Below, piece after piece: positions 41,430 through 49,174 of a DNA stretch of 64,000 nt (positions are counted from its first letter, which is position 1; each line of letters opens with the position of its first letter). Where the stretch lies: assembly GCF_044466355.1 (NCBI RefSeq), contig NZ_JBITMQ010000002.1, positions 620,001 through 684,000 of the forward strand, written 5' to 3'. The position numbers and the translations under genes were made by a program. The notes beneath the pieces were generated by a model, which was not told the origin of the DNA, did no database searches, and was given only the letters and a program-made list of their open reading frames with translations. The DNA is from Actinophytocola sp044466355 (GTDB taxonomy: Bacteria > Actinomycetota > Actinomycetes > Mycobacteriales > Pseudonocardiaceae).

Positions 41430-42524
41430 TCAGCCGACAGCGCAGTCGGTGCCGTTGAGGGTGAAGCCGCCGGGGGCGGTGTTGGTGCCGGAGTAGGTCC
41501 CCTGCACGCCGAAGCTCTGGCTACCGCCCGGCGGGATCACGGCGTTGTGCGTCACGCTGCGGGCCGTGACCGCGGATCCGTTCTGGGTGATGTCGGCGTT
41601 CCAGGCGTTGGTGATCCGCTGGTCGCCCGGGAAGGTCCAGCCCAGTGTCCAGCCACCGACCTGGTTCGCGCTCGTGTTGGTGACGGTGATGTCGGCGGTG
41701 AACCCGTTCTGCCAGGAGTTCGGTGTGTACGTGACACGGCAGCTCCCGGTGGGCGGCGGCGGTGTGCTGCCCGCCGTGACCGAGAAGTTGTCGACCGCGA
41801 GTCCGGCGCCACCGATCCACGGCTCGAAGCCCGCCTGGATGCTGGTCAGGTACCAGTTCCGCTGTGCGTGGCCGCGGTTGACCGCGTCGCTGTAGAAGTC
41901 GTTGACGGTGAAGTCGAGCGACGTGGCCGGCGACGTCCGGACGTACGACACCACGTTCCAGCCGATGTTGCCGAACCAGACGTCCCAGGTGGCGCCGGCC
42001 AGGGTGGCCGAGCCGACCCGCGACCCGATGGGCTGGATCGAGCCCTGGCGGTTGAGCCAGATCATGATCTCCGCACCGGTGTTCTGGCCGTCGGTGCGCG
42101 GTGTGGGGTCGAACCAGAGGTCGTAGGACGCGTTCCACGTGCCGGACGACGGGTAGCTCATGGCCACGCTGCTGCGGAGTCCGGCGAACGTGCCACTACT
42201 GGCCTGCACCGGCAGGCCGCTGCCACTGGTGCAGTTGCCGTAGTGACAACCGAAATACACCGACGGGTACGCCGCGGGCGCCCCGTTGGTCGGGTTGTTG
42301 TGGTTGGCCTGGGTGATTCGGAACCCGGACGTGGTGGTGTCCACGCACTGGGCGGTGTCCGCACCCCACACGTTGTTCTGGACGTTGTACCGGCCACCCT
42401 GAATGGCGACCGTGCCGTACTTCTCGCACGTCACGACCGCCTGGGCGGGCTGGGGTGCGACCACGGCGGTCATCCCGCCGACCAGAACGCTGACGAACAG
42501 AATGGCCCGTACGAGACGCCTCAT
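41430..42524 (-). CDS. secreted GH12 endoglucanase with CBM2
   Basis: A 364-residue secreted cellulase. A signal peptide (LVRAILFVSVLVGGMTAVVA) precedes the GH12 domain at about residues 31-250. The nucleophile Glu152 lies in NTGAEIMIWLNRQG and the acid/base Glu234 in AGFEPWIGGAGLAV. A short linker (GSTPPPPTG) joins it to a family 2 carbohydrate-binding module at 262-364 with its terminal Cys pair (SCRVTY and NGTDCAVG). It should cleave beta-1,4-glucan or xyloglucan. ATG 42524 follows GAGGAG, and a perfect CebR-type box lies 30 bases upstream. Confidence 0.93.
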   Translation of the reverse strand: MRRLVRAILFVSVLVGGMTAVVAPQPAQAVVTCEKYGTVAIQGGRYNVQNNVWGADTAQCVDTTTSGFRITQANHNNPTNGAPAAYPSVYFGCHYGNCTSGSGLPVQASSGTFAGLRSSVAMSYPSSGTWNASYDLWFDPTPRTDGQNTGAEIMIWLNRQGSIQPIGSRVGSATLAGATWDVWFGNIGWNVVSYVRTSPATSLDFTVNDFYSDAVNRGHAQRNWYLTSIQAGFEPWIGGAGLAVDNFSVTAGSTPPPPTGSCRVTYTPNSWQNGFTADITVTNTSANQVGGWTLGWTFPGDQRITNAWNADITQNGSAVTARSVTHNAVIPPGGSQSFGVQGTYSGTNTAPGGFTLNGTDCAVG

Positions 42525-42553
42525 CGCAACTCCTCGTTGACCGCGGGGGGCTG

Positions 42554-42571
42554 ACTGGGAGCGCTCCCAGT
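42554..42571. promoter_or_regulatory. CebR-type operator upstream of the GH12 cellulase
   Basis: ACTGGGAGCGCTCCCAGT is an 18-base perfect palindrome. Its central 14 bases are exactly TGGGAGCGCTCCCA, the binding site known for the LacI-family cellobiose repressor CebR of Streptomyces. It lies 30-47 bases ahead of the GH12 start, so cello-oligosaccharide induction is expected. CebR itself is not in this window. Confidence 0.85.
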
Positions 42572-42642
42572 ATTGCTCTCAACATGGTTGCGCCTTCACC
42601 GCGGAATGGCAAGAGCGGCTGGTGCTTCCGCCCCTGGGGCCG

Positions 42643-45366
42643 CTAGACGAACCGCCATCGTTGGCCGGCCGAGCCGTTGTCGTCCCAGAGGACGAGTTGG
42701 GCGTCTCGGGTGGTGGCGCCGCCGTTGACGTCGACCACCCGGCCGCCGTTGCCGCACTGGATGCGGAACCAGCCGTCGGCGACGTGGCGCAGGCGCCACC
42801 TGTGGTCGCTGGTGCCGTTGTCCGCCCACTGCAGCAGCTTGGCGCCGTTGCGGTCGGCGGCGTTCTCGACGCCGAGCACCTTGCCGCTGTGACTGTTGCG
42901 CAACCGGAACCAGCCGTCGGGATCGGGCAACGCGGTCCACAGGTGGTCGGCCGTGCCGTTGTCGTCCCAGGTGATGGCGAGGCCACCGTCTGCTGTGGAC
43001 ATGTCCCGCACGCCGATGACGAGGCCGCTCGCCAGGTTCCGGATCCGGCGGGCACCCACCGGCACGAACCGCCACCGGTTGTCCGGGCTGCCGTTGTCGG
43101 AGTCCTGGACGGCCCGCGCACCCGCGGCGGTGGACCCGCCCAGGATGCCGAGCAGCTTGCCGCTGTTGGCGTTGCGGAGTTCGTGCGTGCCGTCGCCGTT
43201 GTCGACGACGGTCCAGCGGTGGTCGGCGGTGCCGTTGTCGCTCCACTGCAGCACGCGGGCGTTGTCCGCGGTGGACATGTTCTCGACACCGAGGACCTTG
43301 CCGCTGTTGAGGTTGCGGAGCTTCACCGCGCCGCCGTCGGCGACGACCTGCCAGTTGTGGTCGGCGGTGCCGGTGTCGCCCCACTGCACAGCGAGCCCGC
43401 CGTCCGCCGTCGACATGTTCTCGACGCCGAGCACGAGGCCACTGGCCGCGTTGAACAGCCGGTAGCCGGAGTCCGCGGCACCGCCCGTGTTCCAGTAGAC
43501 GGTGTAGTTGTGGCCGTGGGCGTCGTGGAACGGGCCGAGGTTGACCGTCGCCCCGTTCGCGGTCGCGGTGAACGCGAGCGTGGACGTGCTGGTCCGGGTG
43601 ATGGACTCGACGTTGAGCGACGGCAGCGCGGACAGCGCGGTGTTGCCGTAGTCGCCCGACAGGACGGCGGGCCCGTAGGTGATGGCCCGCACCCCGGCGT
43701 TGTCGTTGGCGGCACGCATGATCACGCGCATCGGCAGCCGGAGCGTGACGGTGTCGCCGGACGTCCACGACCGGGTGAGCGCGGCGTAGGTGCCGGGCGT
43801 CGTGGTGACGTTCTGGTTCACGCCGTTGACGCTCACGGTCGCCCCGGTGGTCCACGCGGGGATGCGCAGCCGCATGGTCCACGAGCCGCCGACGTCGCCG
43901 GTGACGGTCAGGGTGGTGGTGTCCGAGGCCGGGTAGCCGGTGGTCTGGGTGACCGTGATCCCTCGCGCGGTCCACGTCAGCACCGACGGGGTGTACAGGT
44001 TGACGGTGAGTGTCGTGCCGTCGTGGAAGTAGATCGAGTCGGCGAGCTTGGTGTTCGTCTCCAGCGCGGTGCCCTGGCAGCACCAGAACGTGGTGTAGTC
44101 GGTACTCCAGGTGCCGCCGCCCCACGCCGGTCCCTGGCTGCCGCGCCGGTGGCCGGGGTTGAGTCCGGTGAAGTAGCAGATGTGCCCGTGCGGGTCGGCC
44201 GGGTTCTGCTGGCCGATGAGGTGGTTGAGCAGCGCGGACTCGTAGTAGTCGAAGTACGCGGCACGGTTCGGGTCCAGCAGCCACAGTTCTCGGGTGAGCT
44301 TGAGCATGTTGTAGGTGTTGCACGCCTCCGCGGTGTCGGTGTCGAGGAACGCGGCGATGGCGTTCGGGGCGCGGAAGTGCTCGGCCTGGCTGTTGCCGCC
44401 GATGACGTACGTGTGCGCGCCGACCGTGATGTGCCACGCGTTGAGGGCGATGTCGCGGTAGCGGGTGGTGCCGGTCGCCTTGTACTCGCGTGCCGCGCCG
44501 ACCCACTTCGGCACCTGGGTGTTGGCGTGCAGTCCGCTCAGCCGGTCCTGGTTGGCCGCGAGGGGGTCGAACACGGCCGCGTGGTCGAACCGCTGCGCCG
44601 CGGTGAGCCACCTTGTGTCGCCGGTCTGCTGGTACAGGTCGGTGAGCACGGCGTTCATCCCGCCGAACTCGGTGCCCAGCACCCGTTGCATCGTGGCGTA
44701 GGACAGTCGCCCGGTGCGCCAGTCGACCCAGCCCGCGAACCGCAGCAACACGTCCCTGGCCTGCGTGCTGCCGGTGTACCGCCACACGTCCAGGAGCCCG
44801 GCCAGGGTCTTGTGCAGCGAGTACCAGGACACCGACCGGGGTGACCCCGCCTCCATGGCGTCGAGGTCGGACTCCGGGAAGCCCGACAGGTAGCCGGTGT
44901 TGAATCCCGCTGCCGCGTTGTTCGCCTGGCACCTGGCGAGTTCGGCGACCACGTGGTTGGCCCGGTCCCGGCAGGTCGTGTCCCCCAGCACCGCGTAGGC
45001 CTGCGCCCAGGCGGTCAGGAAATGCCCCTGGCTGTGCGTGCGGAACGGGAAGTCCGGCGCCTCCCAGCCACCCAGCGGCGCCGCGCCGTTCGTGGACAGC
45101 CGGTGGTTGGCGCGGAAGTTGTACAGCAGCCGGTCGACGTTGACGAACCGCAGGTACGTCAACGTCCGGTTCTGGTTGTCCAGCCACCGGCCCGCGGACA
45201 GGCGCACCTGCCCGAGGTCGAAGGGGTGCGCGGCCACCCCGATGTCCTGCCGGACCGGTGGGACGACCGCGGCGGCCACGCCGCTGAACAGGGAGGGCAT
45301 GGTGGTCGCGGCGGCGGCGACCCCCGTCGCCCGCAACATCCGGCGACGGCTGAAGGACAACGACAT
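42643..45366 (-). CDS. secreted GH127 beta-L-arabinofuranosidase with six ricin-type repeats
   Basis: A 907-residue exported enzyme. The N-terminus has a twin-arginine signal (SFSRRRMLRATGVAAAATTM). The alpha/alpha-barrel has the GH127 metal site seen in Bifidobacterium HypBA1: Glu347 and Cys349 in TAEACNTYNMLKL and the Cys429-Cys430 pair in TFWCCQGTALE, the second region supplying the nucleophile. Beta domains follow. From about residue 635 there are six ricin-type units, each with SGKVLGVENMSTAD-like and DNGTADHRW-like motifs, enough for two beta-trefoils that would bind polysaccharide. ATG 45366 follows CAGGAG. Arabinose-bearing plant polymers or glycoproteins are the likely substrate. Confidence 0.9.
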   Translation of the reverse strand: MSLSFSRRRMLRATGVAAAATTMPSLFSGVAAAVVPPVRQDIGVAAHPFDLGQVRLSAGRWLDNQNRTLTYLRFVNVDRLLYNFRANHRLSTNGAAPLGGWEAPDFPFRTHSQGHFLTAWAQAYAVLGDTTCRDRANHVVAELARCQANNAAAGFNTGYLSGFPESDLDAMEAGSPRSVSWYSLHKTLAGLLDVWRYTGSTQARDVLLRFAGWVDWRTGRLSYATMQRVLGTEFGGMNAVLTDLYQQTGDTRWLTAAQRFDHAAVFDPLAANQDRLSGLHANTQVPKWVGAAREYKATGTTRYRDIALNAWHITVGAHTYVIGGNSQAEHFRAPNAIAAFLDTDTAEACNTYNMLKLTRELWLLDPNRAAYFDYYESALLNHLIGQQNPADPHGHICYFTGLNPGHRRGSQGPAWGGGTWSTDYTTFWCCQGTALETNTKLADSIYFHDGTTLTVNLYTPSVLTWTARGITVTQTTGYPASDTTTLTVTGDVGGSWTMRLRIPAWTTGATVSVNGVNQNVTTTPGTYAALTRSWTSGDTVTLRLPMRVIMRAANDNAGVRAITYGPAVLSGDYGNTALSALPSLNVESITRTSTSTLAFTATANGATVNLGPFHDAHGHNYTVYWNTGGAADSGYRLFNAASGLVLGVENMSTADGGLAVQWGDTGTADHNWQVVADGGAVKLRNLNSGKVLGVENMSTADNARVLQWSDNGTADHRWTVVDNGDGTHELRNANSGKLLGILGGSTAAGARAVQDSDNGSPDNRWRFVPVGARRIRNLASGLVIGVRDMSTADGGLAITWDDNGTADHLWTALPDPDGWFRLRNSHSGKVLGVENAADRNGAKLLQWADNGTSDHRWRLRHVADGWFRIQCGNGGRVVDVNGGATTRDAQLVLWDDNGSAGQRWRFV

Positions 45367-45517
45367 CGTCTGCTCCTGGCTGGGGCGGGGTGAGGTCGAA
45401 GCGGTAGCCCGTGAAGAACTGCCACTGGTTGTTGAGGGTCCGCGCCGCCGAGCGGATCCGGCCAACCGAATGTAGCCAGCCCGCGGACCCGACGTCAACG
45501 CTCACGACGCGAAAAAT

Positions 45518-45529
45518 GTGAGCGCTCAC
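45518..45529. promoter_or_regulatory. LacI-type palindrome GTGAGCGCTCAC
   Basis: A perfect 12-base palindrome with the central CG usual for LacI-family operators, 152 bases upstream of the GH127 start. The flanking T makes it TGTGAGCGCTCACC. Confidence 0.5.
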
Positions 45530-45592
45530 CACGTGATGATCTCCTACAGAACGTTACAGAGACCTGTTGACCAGGCTATTTTCACGTTCGAA

Positions 45593-45608
45593 CTGTTAGC
45601 GCTAACAG
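45593..45608. promoter_or_regulatory. LacI-type palindrome CTGTTAGCGCTAACAG
   Basis: A perfect 16-base palindrome just outside the end of the oxidoreductase gene (stop at 45611), in the 244-base upstream region of the GH127 gene. Its core TGTTAGCGCTAACA is a typical LacI-family operator in actinobacterial sugar regulons. It differs at three positions per half from the CebR box, so a different regulator is likely. Confidence 0.55.
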
Positions 45609-45610
45609 CG

Positions 45611-47029
45611 TCAGCGACCGTAGGCCTCCAGCAGCCGCAGCCACGCCTCGCTGACGGTCGGGAACGCCGGGACCGCGTGCCAGAGCCGGTCCAGCGGCAC
45701 CTCGCCGACCACGGCGATCGTCGCCGCGTGCAGCATTTCCGCGACGTCCGGGCCGACGAGGGTGCACCCGACGATCACCTTCCGGTCCTCGTCGACCACC
45801 ATCCGGGCGTGCCCCTGGTAGCCCTCGGCGTGCAGTGCGGCCCCGGCGGTGGCCGCCAGGTCGTGGTCGAGGACCCGGATTCGCAGCCCGGCCGCCTCGG
45901 CGGCGGCCGCGGTCAGGCCCACGGACGCGACCTCCGGATCGGTGAACACCACCTGTGGCACCGCACGCTCGTCGGCGGTCGCCACGTGCCTGCCCCACCG
46001 GCCGTCGTCGACCGGTTCGCCCTTCGCGCGCGCCACGATGACGTCGCCGACCGCACGGGCCTGGTACTTCCCTTGGTGTGTCAGCAGAACGCGCCGGTTC
46101 ACGTCCCCGGCGGCGTAGAGCCACCCGGCACCGATCCCGGCGACCCGCATCGTGTCGTCGACCGCGAGCCAGGCGCCCGGCGTCAGACCGACGGTGTCCA
46201 GTCCGATGTCGCGGGTGTTCGGGGTGCGGCCGACGGCGACGAGGAGTTCGTCGGCGTCGATCTGTTCGCCGGTGGCGAGCGTGATGGCCACCGTGCCGTC
46301 GTCGTCGCGTTTCACCGCCACGGCCTCGGCCCCGACGCGCACCGAGACCCCCTTGTCCCGCAAGGACTTCGTGACCCGTTCGCCGGCGAACGGCTCGGCG
46401 AGGTGCAGCACGCCGTCGCGGGCCAGCACCGTCACCGACGACCCCAGGCCGGCGAACGCGGTCGCCATCTCCGACGCCACCACCCCACCACCGATGATGG
46501 CGAGCCGGCCGGGCACCTCGCTCGCCGCGACCGCTTCCCGGCTGGTCCACGGCGCCGCCTCACGAAGACCGTCGACGTCCGGGACCAGCGCGCCGCTCCC
46601 CGTCGCGACGACGACCGCGTGCCGCGCGGTCAGCGCCGTCGTGGTGCCGTCCTCGCCGGTCACCTCGACGACCCGGGCGCCGCTGATCCGGCCGTGTCCC
46701 CGGTACAGCGGCACACCCACCTGTGCGAGCCACGCCACCTGGCCGTCGTCACGCCAGTTCGAGGCGAAGGAGTCACGACGGCGGAGTACGGCCGCGGCGT
46801 CCAGGTCACCGGTCACCGCTTCGCGCGCACCGGGCACCTGCCGAGCCGCACGCAGTGCCGCCCCGCTGCGCAGCAACGCCTTGGTCGGCATGCAGGCCCA
46901 GTAGGAGCACTCGCCCCCGACCAGCTCCCGCTCGACGACGGCAGCGGTCAGGCCGCCCTGGACGACCCGGTCCGCGACGTTCTCCCCGACCGGGCCGGCG
47001 CCGATGACGACGACGTCGTAGGTGGTCAC
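45611..47029 (-). CDS. pyridine nucleotide-disulfide oxidoreductase (class I)
   Basis: A 472-residue flavoprotein. The FAD motif VVIGAGPVGENVADRV is followed by the redox-active disulfide in GGECSYWACMPTKALLR, where the Cys pair is spaced CxxxxC as in dihydrolipoamide and mercuric reductases. NAD(P) binds at AIIGGGVVASEMATAFAGLG. The C-terminal dimer domain ends HAVPAFPTVSEAW with the His and Glu that complete the active site. The CSYWAC form is a distinct actinobacterial subgroup of unknown substrate. It starts one base after the stop of the DUF308-like gene and so forms an operon with it under the nearby TetR regulator. Confidence 0.88.
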   Translation of the reverse strand: MTTYDVVVIGAGPVGENVADRVVQGGLTAAVVERELVGGECSYWACMPTKALLRSGAALRAARQVPGAREAVTGDLDAAAVLRRRDSFASNWRDDGQVAWLAQVGVPLYRGHGRISGARVVEVTGEDGTTTALTARHAVVVATGSGALVPDVDGLREAAPWTSREAVAASEVPGRLAIIGGGVVASEMATAFAGLGSSVTVLARDGVLHLAEPFAGERVTKSLRDKGVSVRVGAEAVAVKRDDDGTVAITLATGEQIDADELLVAVGRTPNTRDIGLDTVGLTPGAWLAVDDTMRVAGIGAGWLYAAGDVNRRVLLTHQGKYQARAVGDVIVARAKGEPVDDGRWGRHVATADERAVPQVVFTDPEVASVGLTAAAAEAAGLRIRVLDHDLAATAGAALHAEGYQGHARMVVDEDRKVIVGCTLVGPDVAEMLHAATIAVVGEVPLDRLWHAVPAFPTVSEAWLRLLEAYGR

Positions 47030-47030
47030 G

Positions 47031-47588
47031 TCAGTTCCCCTGGGTGGCGCGGCCGAGGCGGATCGCCGAGACGAGGAAGAAGACGCCGCCGACGACGGCG
47101 TAGCCCGCCACGTTGGTCAGGGTCGGGTTCGCCGCGGCGGCCCCGACGATGAAGGACCCGCCGGCAAGCACCGAGATGCCGCCACTGAGGATCATCGGCC
47201 ACTGACCGCCCATGGCGCGGCGGCCGACCGCCACGATCAGCTGGACCAGCCCGGCGACGATCGCCCAGGCACCCCACACGCGCAGGACCGCGGGCACCCC
47301 GGAGGCGCCGGCGACCGCCAGCCCGATGGCGGCCAGCAGGCTGATCGCGATGTTCGCGTACAGGCCGCGAACCGAACGGGTGGCGTGGGACGAACGGGCG
47401 TCCACGACCGCCGCCGCGACGTCGAACAGCGGGTACACGACGAGCAGGGCGACGCCGAGCGGCCCGAGCCGCGCCGCGGTGAGGAACAGGAGCGCCGCCC
47501 AGACGATGGCGAACGCGAACCGCACGAAGTACAGCCTGCGCAACGCGGGCGCGATCGCTACGGCGGCGGGTGAGTCAACGGTGGTCAC
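47031..47588 (-). CDS. DUF308/HdeD-like membrane protein
   Basis: A 185-residue protein with about six membrane helices (for example FAFAIVWAALLFLTAARLGP, VWGAWAIVAGLVQLIVAVG and GGISVLAGGSFIVGAAAANP). The even spacing of Gly-rich helices matches the DUF308/HdeD group. The start is GTG 47588 behind GAAGGGA. It lies directly upstream of the disulfide oxidoreductase gene and downstream of two copies of a TetR-type operator. Role unknown; the context suggests a stress-induced pair. Confidence 0.78.
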   Translation of the reverse strand: MTTVDSPAAVAIAPALRRLYFVRFAFAIVWAALLFLTAARLGPLGVALLVVYPLFDVAAAVVDARSSHATRSVRGLYANIAISLLAAIGLAVAGASGVPAVLRVWGAWAIVAGLVQLIVAVGRRAMGGQWPMILSGGISVLAGGSFIVGAAAANPTLTNVAGYAVVGGVFFLVSAIRLGRATQGN

Positions 47589-47631
47589 GGTGATCCCTTC
47601 GATGCGGAACGGAGAGGACGCGACCCGAACA

Positions 47632-47649
47632 AGACCGAACGTTCTATCT
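47632..47649. promoter_or_regulatory. TetR-type operator copy 1
   Basis: AGACCGAACGTTCTATCT has the core GAACGTTC with AGA and TCT ends. It lies 44 bases upstream of the DUF308-like start. The same pattern recurs at 47684 and, in reverse, at 48314. Confidence 0.7.
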
Positions 47650-47683
47650 CCTTCAGCATGGCGAGCGGACCCACTCGATGTCA

Positions 47684-47701
47684 AGACCGAACGTTCTACC
47701 T
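47684..47701. promoter_or_regulatory. TetR-type operator copy 2
   Basis: AGACCGAACGTTCTACCT repeats the first 15 bases of copy 1 exactly, 52 bases away. It overlaps the stop codon of the tetR gene (47696-47698). Confidence 0.65.
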
Positions 47702-48298
47702 TGCGCGGTCGATCGACGCGGAGTCGATCCGGAGCCGCAGGAGCCCCTCGACGCCCTGGAGGAACGTGTCGCAGACCTCCGCCGGGTTGGACAGGCACCC
47801 CGAGGCCATCGCGCCGTCTCGCAGCATCACGAAGTGCCGGCCCGCGAGCTCCGGTGGCGCGTCGCCGACCTGGGCGAGCAGGTCCGTGACGGTGCGCAGG
47901 AACCATTCGCGGTGAGCCAGAACGGTTCGGTGCACGGGGTGGTCGGGGTCCGGGTACTCCGCGACCGCGTTGAGGAAGGCGCAGCCGCGGAAGTGGGCCG
48001 ACCGGATGCCCTCGGCGATCGACCGGGCGATGGCGCGGAGGATGTCGGCCGCCGGGAGATCGCCCGCGAGAGCCTCGACCGCTGCGCGCTCCATGTCGGA
48101 GACGCCCTGCAGGTACGCGACGACGAGCTCGTCCTTGCTGGCGAAGTGCCGGTACAGCGTGGCACGGGTGACCTTCGCCTCCGCGACGATCCGGTCGATC
48201 CCCACGGCGTGCAGGCCCTCCGCGTAGAAGATCCGCGTGGCCGTCGCGAGCAGCCTCGCTCGCGCTTCGGAGACCTGACCTCGAGTGTTGACCGCCAT
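47696..48298 (-). CDS. TetR family regulator
   Basis: A 200-residue TetR protein. The N-terminal domain has ARARLLATATRIFYAEGLHA and VGIDRIVAEAKVTRATLYRH, the latter being the recognition helix segment, then FASKDELVVAYLQG. A TetR_C-type ligand domain follows (DILRAIARSIAEGIRSAHFR, GCAFLNAVAEYPDPDHPVHR). Its start ATG 48298 lies 15 bases from an operator at 48314-48331, and two more lie ahead of the downstream genes. It probably represses itself and the membrane protein/oxidoreductase operon. Confidence 0.9.
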   Translation of the reverse strand: MAVNTRGQVSEARARLLATATRIFYAEGLHAVGIDRIVAEAKVTRATLYRHFASKDELVVAYLQGVSDMERAAVEALAGDLPAADILRAIARSIAEGIRSAHFRGCAFLNAVAEYPDPDHPVHRTVLAHREWFLRTVTDLLAQVGDAPPELAGRHFVMLRDGAMASGCLSNPAEVCDTFLQGVEGLLRLRIDSASIDRAR

Positions 48299-48313
48299 CG
48301 GACCGAGCCTAGC

Positions 48314-48331
48314 AGATAGAACGGTCAGTCT
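48314..48331. promoter_or_regulatory. TetR-type operator copy 3
   Basis: AGATAGAACGGTCAGTCT matches the reverse complement of copy 1 at 16 of 18 positions. It lies just upstream of the tetR start and overlaps the stop codon of the IclR gene (48325-48327). Confidence 0.65.
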
Positions 48332-49065
48332 CGTCTGCGCGAAGCGCCCGGCTCGCGCAGCGTCCGCGACAACCCCAGCGCGGCCGTGCGCACCGCCGGC
48401 GCGAGGTGAGCGGGCCGGAACTGCTCGCGCGGGACGGCCACCGACAGGGCCGCGACGGCCGAGGCGCCGGAGAACACCGGGGCCGCGATGCAGCTGATGC
48501 CGAGCACCGCTTCCTGTTCCTCGTACGCGAGCCCGGACACCTGGGTCTGTTCCAGTGCCGTGCGCAGGCGGAGCGGATCGGTGACCGAGAAGGACGTGAG
48601 CCGCGGCAGCGGGTCCGCGAGGACGGCGTCCGTCAGCTCGGGCCCCGAGAACGCGAGCAGCGCCTTGCCGATCGCCGTACAGGAAAGCGGCAGCCTGCCA
48701 CCGATCCGGGACGGCAGCGCGATGGCGTCGTGGCCGTGGATGCGTTCGAGGTACACGACGTCGCGGTCGTCGCGGATACCGAAGTGGACGGTTTGGCGAG
48801 TGCTCTCGAACAGGTCCTGCAGGAACGGCAGCGCGGTCTCGCGAAGGTCGTGCCTGCGCGGCACGAGCGAGCCCAGCTCGAACAGCGTGCCGCCCAGCCG
48901 GTACCACTCCCCCTCGCGCTCCAGCAGGCCGAGGCGGACGAGGTCGCCGACGAGGCGGAACGTGGTGGTCTTGCTCAGGCCCGCCGCGGTCGCGAGTTCT
49001 GTCAGACGGAACGCACCGCCATCCGGCCGATAGACGTCCAGGATCGCCATCGTCTTGTCGAGCAT
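48325..49065 (-). CDS. IclR family regulator
   Basis: A 246-residue IclR protein. The winged helix holds GGAFRLTELATAAGLSKTTT with FRLVGDLVRLGLLEREGEWY. The effector domain has VYLERIHGHDAIALPSRIGG, the signature LPLSCTAIGKALLAFSGPEL, and GISCIAAPVFSGASAVAALS near the end. IclR regulators often control aromatic and acetate-generating pathways. It is divergent from the acetaldehyde dehydrogenase gene, and two inverted repeats lie in the shared gap. ATG 49065 is used; GTG 49092 is an alternative that would fall within one of those repeats. Confidence 0.9.
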   Translation of the reverse strand: MLDKTMAILDVYRPDGGAFRLTELATAAGLSKTTTFRLVGDLVRLGLLEREGEWYRLGGTLFELGSLVPRRHDLRETALPFLQDLFESTRQTVHFGIRDDRDVVYLERIHGHDAIALPSRIGGRLPLSCTAIGKALLAFSGPELTDAVLADPLPRLTSFSVTDPLRLRTALEQTQVSGLAYEEQEAVLGISCIAAPVFSGASAVAALSVAVPREQFRPAHLAPAVRTAALGLSRTLREPGASRRRD

Positions 49066-49080
49066 GTTTCCGGCCGCGCG

Positions 49081-49097
49081 GTTCCGTGTCACGGAAC
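49081..49097. promoter_or_regulatory. palindromic operator GTTCCGTG-T-CACGGAAC
   Basis: A perfect 17-base palindrome with an unpaired central T, 15 bases ahead of the IclR start. IclR-family sites often have this TTCC/GGAA form. Autoregulation is likely. Confidence 0.6.
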
Positions 49098-49135
49098 AGA
49101 TATTGGCGCAGTCGAACGCCCCGGGCCAATATCTG
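49097..49135. promoter_or_regulatory. inverted repeat CAGATATTGGC / GCCAATATCTG
   Basis: Perfect 11-base arms at 49097-49107 and 49125-49135 with a 17-base spacer, directly joined to the palindrome at 49081-49097. They lie 39 bases upstream of the acetaldehyde dehydrogenase start. A partial match, GGCGATATCT, is seen at 51143-51152 ahead of the ROK kinase gene. Confidence 0.55.
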
Positions 49136-49174
49136 GGCGATCCCCGTCCCACCGCCCGGAAGGGAAAACGCGTC

